A DNA stretch of 64,000 nt from Andeanibacterium sp036384795 (GCA_036384795.1 DASVLP010000014.1:84493-148492); one strand, 5' to 3'. Shown: positions 44,508 through 53,749, counted from the stretch's first letter. The notes: a model not told the origin generated them from the letters alone. Translations and numbers: made by a program.

Positions 44508-45296
44508 TCAGCCGAAGCGGAACGCCGAAACCGCGCCGCCGAGCACCACTTCGCCGTAATCCTTCGCACCCGGCGCGTCCGAGGCGCCGGCCGCAACCAT
44601 CAGCGGCAGCAAGTGCTCCTCGCGCGGATGGCAGAAGCGCGCGTAAGGCGCCTCGCTCCACTTCGCGAGCAGCGCCGCGCGTTCGGCTCCGCCCGCTTGC
44701 GCGGCCATGGTCAGCCACTCGTCGAACTCGCGCGAGGGCTGCTCGGCGCGAGGATCGCCATAGACCCGCAAGTTGTGGAAGCTCATCCCCGAGCCGATCA
44801 CCAGCACGCCCTCGTCGCGCAGCGCTGCCAATGCGGCGCCGGCAGCGAGATGCAGCGCCGGATCGAGCCCCGCGACGAGCGACATCTGCACGCAGGGGAT
44901 CGCCGCCTCCGGAAACGCCACCTTCAGCGGCACGAACACCCCGTGGTCGAACCCGCGGGTCGGATGAATGCCGGCCGGCAGCCCCGCCTCGCGCAGCAGC
45001 CCGGCGGCCCGCTCGGCGAGCCAGGGCGCGCCGGGGGCGGGCCACTGGAGCTGGTAAGTCTCGGGCGGAAAGCCGTAATAGTCGAACACCAGCCCCGGAT
45101 GCTCGGCTGCCCCGGTCAGCGCGAACCCGCGTTCCTCCCAGTGGCCCGAGATCACCAGCAGCGCCTTGGGCGGTTCGGGCAGGCTGGCCGCGATCGAGCG
45201 CAGATAGGCCGCCATCTTGGTCCACACCCCGTTCGGATCGGGCATGAAGAAGCATGGGCCGCCGCCGTGCGGGATGTAGAGGCTCGGGAGGGTCAC
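44508..45296 (-). CDS. DODA-type class III extradiol dioxygenase (YgiD-like)
   Basis: 262-residue LigB-superfamily dioxygenase of the 4,5-DOPA dioxygenase type. LYIPHGGG gives the first histidine, VISGHWEE the second, FDHGVFVPLK the third (about residue 117), and GSGMSFHNLR a later one. It would open catecholic rings; the true substrate in bacteria is unclear. GTG 45296 follows the upstream stop by 6 bases, suggesting coupling to the small exported protein. Confidence 0.9.
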   Translation of the reverse strand: MTLPSLYIPHGGGPCFFMPDPNGVWTKMAAYLRSIAASLPEPPKALLVISGHWEERGFALTGAAEHPGLVFDYYGFPPETYQLQWPAPGAPWLAERAAGLLREAGLPAGIHPTRGFDHGVFVPLKVAFPEAAIPCVQMSLVAGLDPALHLAAGAALAALRDEGVLVIGSGMSFHNLRVYGDPRAEQPSREFDEWLTMAAQAGGAERAALLAKWSEAPYARFCHPREEHLLPLMVAAGASDAPGAKDYGEVVLGGAVSAFRFG

Positions 45297-45302
45297 GGGG
45301 AG

Positions 45303-45749
45303 TTACTTGTCCTTCGGCAACTGGCACCCGCCGAGCGCGCCCATCAGAGCGAGCAGCGCCGGCTTGTCGCCCGCGACGGCTCGATCGATCTGCGCCCTGG
45401 CCGCCTGCCGATGGGTGTCGAACAGATCGGACCGGGCGCGGTCGTCGCCGAGGAACAGGCGCCAGAGATTGACCTTCTCGTCGGCGGACGCGGTTCGCAG
45501 ATCGGGGTCGAGCGCGGCGAGCGTCGCGTCGGTCACCCGCCCGTCGTAAAGCGCGTCATCCCATGCGGCCCATTCGCCGGCGCACAGCGCATAGTCCGAC
45601 ACCGGCTTCGCCCTGGCCGTTCCGTCGCGCGCCTTCGCGTACGCCGCGCTCGCCGCCTTCCAGTCCGGCGCGGCGGCGCGGGCCGGAGCGGCCGCCAGCA
45701 AGCCCGTTCCGAGCCCGGCAACGGCAATCGCCAATCCAATCGAGCGCAT
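45303..45749 (-). CDS. Exported hypothetical protein
   Basis: 148-residue protein with a clear signal peptide (LAIAVAGLGTGLLAAAPARA) and a helical, Ala/Asp-rich mature part with two cysteines (ALCAGEW and LGGCQLPKDK) that could form a disulfide. Function unknown. It precedes the DODA dioxygenase by 6 bases in the same direction. Codon use matches neighbours. Confidence 0.75.
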   Translation of the reverse strand: MRSIGLAIAVAGLGTGLLAAAPARAAAPDWKAASAAYAKARDGTARAKPVSDYALCAGEWAAWDDALYDGRVTDATLAALDPDLRTASADEKVNLWRLFLGDDRARSDLFDTHRQAARAQIDRAVAGDKPALLALMGALGGCQLPKDK

Positions 45750-45845
45750 CGCGACTCCCGCGCGTTCCCCCGCGCGGTGAGTGGAGCCAGCCGCCCGGCC
45801 GAGTCAACCGCGATTCCCACGCCCCTCGCTTGTCGGCCGGCGGGC

Positions 45846-45870
45846 GGAACGCTTGCCCGCGCGGCGCGTT
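45846..45870 (+). promoter_or_regulatory. EcfG-type general-stress promoter (perfect match)
   Basis: Plus strand GGAAC-N16-CGTT, a perfect match to the EcfG consensus, 39 bases before GTG 45910. Confidence 0.65.
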
Positions 45871-45909
45871 CTCCAGCCGAAACCCGCAACCGAGCCGGAG
45901 ACTTTTTCC

Positions 45910-46458
45910 GTGAAGGCAACGCCCATGATGCTGGGCGCGTGCATGCTTGCGCCCCTCGTCGGCGGCTTCGCCGGCGCCGCGATCAACACGACGCCCCTGA
46001 TGTCCGCCGGCGATCCGCTCGCCACCATTCCGCAGCATGAGAGCGACTTCAGCGGCGACATCGCGTTCGGCGGGCTCGACACGCCCGACCACTATCCGCT
46101 GGTGACGCCGCAAGGCACGGTGCCGGTGGAGGAGCTCGTCTTCCACGGCGGGCTCGGCCGGCGCTACGATCCGGACGACGCCGCGCCGCGCTACGCCGCT
46201 TCCGACCCCCGCCCCGCGGAACCCGCTTCCGGCGACCCCGCCGACCAGGACGCCACCGACGGCGAGAGCCAGCGCCTGGCCGACATCGCCGGGCTGGTCC
46301 CGGTCGGCACGCCGCAGGCCGCGCCCCACGTCACGCCGCTCGAGGTTTCGCCGCAGCTGCCCGCCGAGGTTCGCCCGGCGCTGGCGACGGTCCGCCGCGC
46401 CGGCTCGTCGCCGGACGGAGACGCCGGTGTCGCCCGCGTCGAGGGCAGCACGACCTGA
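45910..46458 (+). CDS. Hypothetical protein under an EcfG-type promoter
   Basis: 182-residue protein with a hydrophobic N-terminal stretch (MLGACMLAPLVGGFAGAAI), probably a signal peptide or anchor, and a mature part rich in Pro, Ala, Asp and Ser that is likely disordered. I recognise no domain. GTG 45910 (CGGAGA upstream) or ATG 45925 (AAGG upstream) may be the start; the second places the hydrophobic stretch at the very N terminus. A perfect EcfG-type promoter stands directly before it, so it is probably a general-stress envelope protein. Confidence 0.65.
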   Translation: MKATPMMLGACMLAPLVGGFAGAAINTTPLMSAGDPLATIPQHESDFSGDIAFGGLDTPDHYPLVTPQGTVPVEELVFHGGLGRRYDPDDAAPRYAASDPRPAEPASGDPADQDATDGESQRLADIAGLVPVGTPQAAPHVTPLEVSPQLPAEVRPALATVRRAGSSPDGDAGVARVEGSTT

Positions 46459-46476
46459 TCCGACGGGTTCCCGCCG

Positions 46477-47094
46477 TCAGTCGCGCTTGCGGAAGAACAT
46501 CCCGCCGCCGCCCGCGCGCGACACTTCGGCGAAGTAGCGCTGCATCCGCTCCGCCCCGTGCCTGGTCAGGCGCACGAACGTGCGGCGCGCGTCGATCGGA
46601 TCGTGCTCGCGGTGCACCAGCCCGCGGTCCTCGAGCACTTTGACCCAGCGCAACGCGGTGCTGGTCGGCACGCACGAGCCGATGCACACGCTGGTCACCT
46701 GCAGCCGCTCGCCGGCCGCCTCGGCGTCGGCAAGGTCGAGCAGGATGTCCCACGCGGGCTCGCCGAACAGCTCCGGATCGCCGAACACCCGATCGCGCAT
46801 CCGCCGGTTTTCGTAAGCCTTGCGCGCCCAGTCGCCCACCGCGAGCGTGCGCGAGCGGTCGGCGCCGCCTCCCGCTTCGCGCGCGAGGATCAGTCCGGTT
46901 TCAGCCAACGCGGCCGCGGACGGAACCTCGGCCCCTTCGCCCGCGCTGGCGAGGTATTCCTCAGACCAGTGCGACAGGAAGCGGAACAGCTCGTCGACCA
47001 GATGCGCCCGATTCGGCGGATCGCCCGGCGCGCCTGCCCCCTCGGCCGCGCGCGCAAGCGCCTGCTCCAACGGCGGTGGCTCCGATCGGGCCAT
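46477..47094 (-). CDS. MarR-type winged-helix regulator
   Basis: 205-residue protein with an N-terminal acidic/alanine-rich region of about 110 residues and a C-terminal winged helix: EPAWDILLDLADAEAAGERLQVTSV leads in, CVPTSTALRWVKVLEDRGLV is the recognition helix (about 140-160), and DARRTFVRLTRHGAERMQ the wing and last helix. Typical of sphingomonad regulators annotated as winged-helix or MarR. Target unknown. It follows an 88-residue protein by 6 bases in the same unit. Confidence 0.85.
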   Translation of the reverse strand: MARSEPPPLEQALARAAEGAGAPGDPPNRAHLVDELFRFLSHWSEEYLASAGEGAEVPSAAALAETGLILAREAGGGADRSRTLAVGDWARKAYENRRMRDRVFGDPELFGEPAWDILLDLADAEAAGERLQVTSVCIGSCVPTSTALRWVKVLEDRGLVHREHDPIDARRTFVRLTRHGAERMQRYFAEVSRAGGGGMFFRKRD

Positions 47095-47100
47095 GCCTGC

Positions 47101-47367
47101 TCACTCCTGCGATTCGACGACCCCCGAGCCGTTCTTTCCGGCCCGCTTGTCCTTGCCGTATAGCTCATTAACCAAACTGTCGAGGGCAGAAAGATCAATA
47201 TCTTGGCTATCGTCGGGCGGCGCCCCCGCCGCGCGCAGCCGTTCGCCCAGATTGTTGAGCACGGCGTCGACCTCGGTGGCCGGAATCGCCGCGCCGGCAC
47301 GGTCGAGCAGCCGCAAGGCGACGGCCAGATGAATGACCGCGCTGCGGATCAAGAACTCTTCGGACAT
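47101..47367 (-). CDS. Hypothetical protein upstream of the MarR-type gene
   Basis: 88-residue soluble protein, mostly helical, with an acidic middle (DDSQDIDLSALDSLVNELYG). No family recognised. ATG 47367 (GAGGACA upstream) gives the protein start MSEEFLIRSAV. It is the first gene of a two-gene unit with the MarR-type regulator, so it could be a partner or ligand-sensing factor, but this is only positional. Confidence 0.65.
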   Translation of the reverse strand: MSEEFLIRSAVIHLAVALRLLDRAGAAIPATEVDAVLNNLGERLRAAGAPPDDSQDIDLSALDSLVNELYGKDKRAGKNGSGVVESQE

Positions 47368-47702
47368 TGTCCTCGCCTCCCCGCGACGACACCCCAACAC
47401 TTGCGCGCGCGATACGCTTGTAGCGCAGTTAGGTACAACTACTTAGCGAAAACGTGCGGCCGGCCGTGCCGTAGCGGCGCTCATCCTTCTCCGCTGCCCG
47501 CTGCCCCCTGTCCGCTCGCGGCGGCCGAGGCTCACCGAATCGGCGATGATTCGGCTCGCCGCCTCGCCGGATTGCTTTTGCCCCGAGAGGGACCCGCGCG
47601 AAGCGCCCCCGACGCTTCCGCCGGGATAATGCAACGCCTTCGCGCATTTAGATGCATGTGCGGCGCATCGGCCGCCGGTTTTTAGAGAAGGGAAACATCC
47701 TC
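47368..47702. other. Divergent intergenic region
   Basis: 335 bases between the 88-residue protein (minus) and the lmo0937-type protein (plus). I find no gene. Around 47420-47450 a less GC-rich stretch holds GTAG...CTAC dyad elements flanking GTTGTACCTAAC on the minus strand, a possible promoter/operator for the MarR-type unit. The plus side shows no clear EcfG or -35/-10 pattern. Confidence 0.5.
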
Positions 47703-47852
47703 ATGTGGCTGACCATCGCCGCCATCCTCGTGATCCTGTGGCTCCTCGGCTTCGTCGCGTTCCACGTCGCCAGCGGGCTGATCCACATCCTGCTGCTGAT
47801 CGCGGTGATCGCGATCATCGTCCACTTCGTGCGTGGGCGCGGGCCGGCCTGA
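47703..47852 (+). CDS. lmo0937-family miniature membrane protein
   Basis: 49-residue protein of two membrane helices (LTIAAILVILWLLGFVAFHV and LIHILLLIAVIAIIVHFV) ending RGRGPA. This matches the lmo0937 family of tiny membrane proteins, known mainly as envelope/stress-associated with unknown activity. ATG 47703 has AAGGGAAA upstream. Confidence 0.88.
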   Translation: MWLTIAAILVILWLLGFVAFHVASGLIHILLLIAVIAIIVHFVRGRGPA

Positions 47853-47920
47853 TCTCCCCAAGCCGAGAGGTCGGGCGCGCTCCCGCGCTCAAGTAGCGAA
47901 GCGATAGCGCGCAAAGAAAC

Positions 47921-47958
47921 GCGCAGGGTTACGCAAGTTACACCGTGTCACCCTGCGC
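47921..47958. repeat. Inverted repeat beside the HTH gene
   Basis: GCGCAGGGT and ACCCTGCGC, perfect 9-base arms around a 20-base loop with GTTAC-GCAA-GTTAC. The core GGGTTACGCA recurs inverted at 48801-48810, on the other side of the HTH gene at 48042-48602, and GTCACCCTGCG repeats at 47947 and 48040. Confidence 0.55.
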
Positions 47959-48041
47959 CGCCCTCATTCGAAGCACGCAAGTCCGCCGGTTGCGATCGGT
48001 TTGAGGCGGCGGACAGGTCAGGGAAACAGGGCCTTCAAATG

Positions 48042-48602
48042 TCACCCTGCGGGCCGCGCGGGGGCGGAAGCCTGCGCCTGTTCCTCGCGCGCGCGGTCCT
48101 CGACCTCGCCGACCAGCGCCTCGAACCTGGCCGAACTCTCGGTAGCTTCTGCGAAATGCCGCCCGAGCGGGGGCGCATCGCGCCCCGTGCGCATCCCGAG
48201 CAGCGCGAGGGTGAGTCGCTCGTCGTACTTGCGGTAGCTGCCGACCAGCTCGCCCTGGAAATAGACCGGCACCTCGACCCCGTTCAGCGCCCGCTCGAGC
48301 GCCGCTTGGCCGAGGTTGTTGTACGAATGGTGGAACGCGACCTCCCACGCGAGATCGAACGCCTCGTCCTTCAGCCGCGAACGCAGCCGATAGGCCGACT
48401 GGCGCGACATCCCCACGCTCTTCGCCGCGGCGCTGACCGAATGGGTGGCCGAAAGCTGGCGCAGGAAATCGGCCATCTTGGCGGGCGTCCAGCGATCGCC
48501 GGGGCGCGGCGGCGGAGCGCCAGCGTCTGCGGCGGGCGAAGCGCCGGTGAGGGGAGCGCCATCGAGCGGCGCGGCGGGGAGGATCGGTGCGTGGTGCGTC
48601 AT
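48042..48602 (-). CDS. Helix-turn-helix protein
   Basis: 186-residue protein with an N-terminal helix-turn-helix: residues about 40-75 (ADFLRQLSATHSVSAAAKSVGMSRQSAYRLRSRL). A following helical domain of about 90 residues includes AFHHSYNNLGQAALERALNGVEVPVYFQGELVGSYRKYD. It looks like the small HTH proteins seen in many sphingomonads; target and role unknown. Phage small terminase is an alternative fold-wise, but there is no phage context. ATG 48602 is chosen since the upstream frame enters an intergenic repeat. Confidence 0.72.
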   Translation of the reverse strand: MTHHAPILPAAPLDGAPLTGASPAADAGAPPPRPGDRWTPAKMADFLRQLSATHSVSAAAKSVGMSRQSAYRLRSRLKDEAFDLAWEVAFHHSYNNLGQAALERALNGVEVPVYFQGELVGSYRKYDERLTLALLGMRTGRDAPPLGRHFAEATESSARFEALVGEVEDRAREEQAQASAPARPAG

Positions 48603-48656
48603 CCGGCAGGATAAGGCACAGAATGGGGGCTGTAGGAAAATGGTTTTTGCGCCAAA

Positions 48657-48831
48657 CCTTCTCCCGTTGACGGGAGAAGGATACGGAGACTTGGCGCTGA
48701 AAGCGCCTAGGCGTAGTTGGATGAGGGTTGGCCTGCTTTCGCGAAGAAAAGAACAACCCTCACCCAACTCCGGCTAGCGCCCGCTTCGCGGCCGCAACCC
48801 TGCGTAACCCTCTCCCGTCAACGGGAGAGGG
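48657..48831. repeat. Intergenic palindromic repeat element
   Basis: Two near-identical 24-base palindromes, CCTTCTCCCG-TTGA-CGGGAGAAGG (48657-48680) and CCCTCTCCCG-TCAA-CGGGAGAGGG (48808-48831), bracket an inner inverted pair GTTGGATGAGGGTTG / CAACCCTCACCCAAC (48716-48730, 48754-48768; one mismatch). It looks like a REP/BIME- or MITE-like intergenic mosaic; it may also terminate transcription between the convergent HTH and arr units. Confidence 0.8.
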
Positions 48832-48836
48832 GGCAC

Positions 48837-49247
48837 TTAGTCGATAATCCCGTCCCGCCCCTCGGCCTTCAGCCGCGCGAGGCCGTCCTTCATCGCCTGG
48901 AGCCGCTCGGGCGGGTGCGGCTCCCACTCCTCGACCTCGCCGACCACCCGCAGCGGCTCGCGCGAGCGGTAGGACTGGGTCACGTTGCCGGGGAATTTCT
49001 TGTCGGTGAGATTGGGATCGTCCTCGAACGCCCCGGTCGGCTCGACCACATAAATCCGCTCGCGCCCTTCACCCTTCGCCAGCTCGCACCCCCAGATCGC
49101 TGCGTCGAGCGTGGCCGAGAAGTAGATCCACGACAGCTTGCGCTCGGCAAAGTTGGAGGTGAACCCCGGCGACAGCAGGTCCCCCGTCGCGAGATCGGCG
49201 CGGGTGCCGTGGTAGAACGGGCCGGTGGCGTCTTTGGCGTAGGTCAT
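48837..49247 (-). CDS. arr: NAD(+)-rifampin ADP-ribosyltransferase
   Basis: 136-residue enzyme that inactivates rifamycins by ADP-ribosylating the C23 hydroxyl. PFYHGTRADLATGDLL (H14 region), WIYFSATLDAAIWG (Y42 region) and EPTGAFEDDPNLTDKKFPGN are characteristic, and length is the usual one. The full motif set suggests a working enzyme. It is chromosomal-looking (GC like neighbours), so intrinsic rather than integron-borne. ATG 49247 has no clear ribosome site. Confidence 0.95.
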   Translation of the reverse strand: MTYAKDATGPFYHGTRADLATGDLLSPGFTSNFAERKLSWIYFSATLDAAIWGCELAKGEGRERIYVVEPTGAFEDDPNLTDKKFPGNVTQSYRSREPLRVVGEVEEWEPHPPERLQAMKDGLARLKAEGRDGIID

Positions 49248-49300
49248 GGTCGGACGTTACAAGCTTAACCGAATGCTCGCCATGACCGGTGTCCCCGAGC

Positions 49301-49870
49301 TCAAATCAAGGTCGGCTTACCTCCCTTAATTGCGATCCCTGGCAACTCATAAGCGGCGCAGCCTTTGAGGACGGCCGCAGGGTTTTTTACGCCGAATGTA
49401 TGCGTCCGACCGCCTTGCCCTTCAGCGGCTTTGCTACCTTCGTATTTCCAATTGTCAGAAGTCAGGAAGGCAACATCCACTCGCCAGACCACCACTGGGA
49501 ACCCCGGTTTAATCGTTTGCGTCGTGTCAACCAAATAGCGCCAAACGATATACCAGCCAGGGTGGTTGTAGTGAGACTGGATGGCCCAAGGTCGAGTGCT
49601 GCCTTTCGATTCTAGCGCCTCCTGATCCGGCGGCTGGAGCTTGCCGTGCAGGGAAAGATCAGGAAACCGCTGCTGCGCTACGTCTGGGTGCTTGTGCTTC
49701 TTGTAAGGGCTGAACGAGTCCAGTCCTTTGATGCCGAGAATGCCTACAATCGCGCTGAAGACGTTGGCCTGTTCAAGATATATGTCGATCAGTTCGGACG
49801 CTTCACGCTCGATATAGCCGACCGCTTTCTCAACGTGAATCGGCAGCAAGCTCTTTGGTAGCGACACCAT
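49301..49870 (-). CDS. Predicted type II restriction endonuclease (PD-(D/E)XK)
   Basis: 189-residue protein next to a DNA methyltransferase. FPDLSL at about residue 70 and ALESKGS about 15 residues later give the PD...ExK nuclease core, followed by a strand/helix YIVWRYLVD. This size and layout are those of a type II restriction enzyme; I do not recognise the specificity. ATG 49870 follows the methyltransferase stop by 25 bases in the same direction, so both are probably co-transcribed with methylation first. Base composition is visibly less GC-rich than neighbours, pointing to transfer. Confidence 0.75.
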   Translation of the reverse strand: MVSLPKSLLPIHVEKAVGYIEREASELIDIYLEQANVFSAIVGILGIKGLDSFSPYKKHKHPDVAQQRFPDLSLHGKLQPPDQEALESKGSTRPWAIQSHYNHPGWYIVWRYLVDTTQTIKPGFPVVVWRVDVAFLTSDNWKYEGSKAAEGQGGRTHTFGVKNPAAVLKGCAAYELPGIAIKGGKPTLI

Positions 49871-49895
49871 GACCCCCGGCTGTTTGGTCTGGAGG

Positions 49896-51014
49896 TCATG
49901 CGCTAGTAAGCTTAAGCTTGGCAAGTGCAGGGATCGCATCGGCGGCGATCCTCACGAACTTGGGATCAGCCTCCACGCCGATGCTCTCATAGCCTACGGC
50001 ATTCGCCGCAGCGAGAGTCGAACCGGAACCGGCGAACGGATCAACCACGATCCCCTCACCAAGCGGCAGGGAACCGCGAACAACCTGACGCATGAACTCC
50101 TGCGGCTTGAGCGACGGATGCGGCGCAATCGTCCGCTCTGCTGCCGAGGTTGGGCTGGACTTGATAACGTCGCCGAACGGCCGGTCAGACGATGGCCGGC
50201 GGAAACCGCCGGTCTTCCACTTCCGCAGATTGTCCTGCACCCGCCCCTCAATGGGGCGGCGCAACACGACCCACGGCTCCCACTGCGAGCGTGGCATCAC
50301 ACTCACGTCCTCAAATTCCTCGTGAGCGTTCTTGGGCCGGTCCCCACCGCGCATCGTCATTGTCAACCGGGCGATGCTGCCGCGTAACTCCAGTCCGCCT
50401 TCGCTCATGGCGGAGGCGACGATGTGGTGTAGCAGCGGGTTGGTGGCGACGATTACATTGCCGCCTGGCACGACTACGCGGGCGACCAGCGCGCCAAACC
50501 GCTTGAAGAAAGCGTGTAGCTCCGTCCGATCATCATCACTCATGATGGTGAAGCGCGGTAGGGGCGCGCGTTGGTGACCATCGAATGAGGGCGGCACGCG
50601 CCACACGCCACCTTGGCCGCTCCGCAGCTTCTGAAGTTCCTTCTGGCTGTATTCGGTCAGGCCGTATGGAGGGTCCGTGACGACGGCGTGAATCGATGCC
50701 TCCTCCCGCGCTGCCAGCCAATCGAAACAGTCGGCGTGAAAGAGCTTCGCTTTCTCGTACTCCACGGCGGGTTCGAGCCACACCTTGTGCACGTTACCGG
50801 TTGGCAGACCGGTGACGAGCCGGTAACGGCCCCGCCGCGTCCGCTCGAACACCGGACCGACGTTGTTGTTGAGATAGGAGCGGATCGAGGACTGGACGAC
50901 GAGGCCGAGCTTGATCGAGACGGCTTCGCTGATCTGCTTGAGGGAGGCTTCGCCATCGAGCGCCTCCATGTAGCTGATGATCGCGTCCCTGATTTTCCCC
51001 GGCGCGGCAGTCAT
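49896..51014 (-). CDS. Type II DNA methyltransferase with N-terminal winged helix
   Basis: 372-residue adenine-N6 or cytosine-N4 methyltransferase. The N-terminal ~70 residues look like a winged helix (IRDAIISYMEALDGEASLKQISEAV). The catalytic motif VTDPPYGL (about 115) precedes the SAM motif DPFAGSGSTLAAA (about 330), the beta-class order. The partner nuclease is downstream. ATG 51014 is preceded by AAGGGAGA; a perfect 18-base palindrome lies 31 bases upstream in the likely promoter, so this protein or another factor may regulate it. Lower GC than neighbours. Confidence 0.9.
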   Translation of the reverse strand: MTAAPGKIRDAIISYMEALDGEASLKQISEAVSIKLGLVVQSSIRSYLNNNVGPVFERTRRGRYRLVTGLPTGNVHKVWLEPAVEYEKAKLFHADCFDWLAAREEASIHAVVTDPPYGLTEYSQKELQKLRSGQGGVWRVPPSFDGHQRAPLPRFTIMSDDDRTELHAFFKRFGALVARVVVPGGNVIVATNPLLHHIVASAMSEGGLELRGSIARLTMTMRGGDRPKNAHEEFEDVSVMPRSQWEPWVVLRRPIEGRVQDNLRKWKTGGFRRPSSDRPFGDVIKSSPTSAAERTIAPHPSLKPQEFMRQVVRGSLPLGEGIVVDPFAGSGSTLAAANAVGYESIGVEADPKFVRIAADAIPALAKLKLTSA

Positions 51015-51044
51015 GTTGTCTCCCTTGAGCAGCGTCAGCACGAT

Positions 51045-51062
51045 TTGACGTCTAGACGTCAA
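51045..51062. promoter_or_regulatory. 18-base palindromic operator in the methyltransferase promoter
   Basis: TTGACGTCTAGACGTCAA is a perfect palindrome. On the minus strand a TTGACA hexamer (51070-51065) would be a -35 and the palindrome fills the spacer up to a weak -10, so a bound dimer would block transcription. Located 31 bases upstream of the methyltransferase ATG. Confidence 0.6.
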
Positions 51063-51168
51063 GCTGTCAAGAGTTCTCTAAATGTTCTGCGTCCATTCCG
51101 GAGCAGTTGTCAACAACACATACGAAAAAATGTCAGGCAGTGGCGGGATATGAGAATTTAGCTTCTCG

Positions 51169-53028
<1,860 letters not shown>

Positions 53029-53073
53029 GCGCTTGATCTCCTCGGGAACGGGAGAGCGAATGCCGATGCGACA

Positions 53074-53165
53074 ACCACTCCCTCCGCCCGTGTTAACGGG
53101 TTCAGGTTCGACGGGTCGGATGGCGCTACCCATCCCTCTCAGCGAAAAGCTCGCTCCCCGGGGAT
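53074..53165 (-). promoter_or_regulatory. TPP riboswitch (THI box) of thiC
   Basis: Minus strand: GGGGAGC...GCTGAGAGGG...ACCCGTCGAACCTGAACCCG...ACACGGGCGGAGGGAG. CTGAGA, GAACCTGA and the closing GCGGAGGGA are the conserved thiamine pyrophosphate aptamer blocks. It ends ~45 bases before the thiC ATG, so it likely controls translation (or early termination) of thiC in response to TPP. Confidence 0.93.
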
Positions 53166-53215
53166 GGCCCGAGTGTAGGCCTGCCCGCCCGCGAACGAAA
53201 GCCCCGATGCACCAC

Positions 53216-53230
53216 TTTCCAGTTTGGAAA
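53216..53230. promoter_or_regulatory. Dyad operator site 1
   Basis: TTTCCA-GTT-TGGAAA, a perfect 6-base dyad. An identical dyad (site 2) lies 53 bases downstream, about five helical turns away. Located in the promoter region of the membrane protein/regulator operon at 53300. Confidence 0.6.
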
Positions 53231-53268
53231 ATTATCACTTGCTGAATCGGAAAGTCACGGATATTGAC

Positions 53269-53283
53269 TTTCCATCTTGGAAA
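53269..53283. promoter_or_regulatory. Dyad operator site 2
   Basis: TTTCCA-TCT-TGGAAA, 17 bases before ATG 53300, where bound protein would block translation start or elongation. An overlapping inverted repeat GGAAAGTCA-N7-TGACTTTCC (53249-53273) adds a third half-site arrangement. Likely bound by the winged-helix protein encoded at 53746. Confidence 0.6.
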
Positions 53284-53299
53284 CTGAAGGAGCATCCCA

Positions 53300-53749
53300 A
53301 TGAACCCCCACGAAGCCCAGGCGGCGCTGGCCGGCGTGCGCAGCGCGGAAGCCAGCCTGGCCGACAAGGTCGCGCATTGCCCGCCCTGGCGCCACGCCGC
53401 GTTCGGCGCGATCTTTGCGGTGCTGATCGGCTCGATCGCGATTTCCGCCACCGCCCAGATCGTCGGCACGGTGATCGTGCTCGCGTCGATCGCGGTGCTG
53501 ATGCGCTCGGACCGCAAGCGCTACGGCGTGTTCATCAACGGCTATCGCCGCGGCGCGACCCTGCCGCTGACGCTGACTTACGTCGCGGTGATGATCGGGC
53601 TGGTCGCCGCCGCGATGTACCTGCGGATCAACGATTTCAGCGCGTGGAGCAAGGCGGCCCTGGCCGTGATCGCGTTCGCGCTGGCCAGCCTGTTCAGCGT
53701 CAAGTGGAGCAGCGTGTTCCGCAAGGAGCTGGGCGGAGCGGCTCGGTGA
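53300..53749 (+). CDS. Four-helix membrane protein of unknown function
   Basis: 149-residue inner-membrane protein with about four hydrophobic helices (AAFGAIFAVLIGSIAISA, IVGTVIVLASIAVLM, LTLTYVAVMIGLVAAAMYL, AALAVIAFALASLFSV) and a cytoplasmic N-terminal segment HEAQAALAGVRSAEASLAD. No family recognised. ATG 53300 has AAGGAG. The regulator gene overlaps its stop (GTGA), and two dyad operators stand upstream, so it is presumably the regulated target. Confidence 0.75.
   Translation: MNPHEAQAALAGVRSAEASLADKVAHCPPWRHAAFGAIFAVLIGSIAISATAQIVGTVIVLASIAVLMRSDRKRYGVFINGYRRGATLPLTLTYVAVMIGLVAAAMYLRINDFSAWSKAALAVIAFALASLFSVKWSSVFRKELGGAAR

Noticed and set aside
47420..47450. Promoter/operator dyad before the 88-residue protein
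   Set aside because: Short GTAG/CTAC arms and weak -35/-10 candidates; mentioned only in the intergenic entry.
48657..48831. CRISPR-like repeat pattern
   Set aside because: Only two 24-base palindromes ~130 bases apart with no regular spacers and no cas genes.
51152..51167. GAGAA/TTCTC hairpin just after thiC as a terminator
   Set aside because: Stem of five bases without a T run; too weak to list as a feature.
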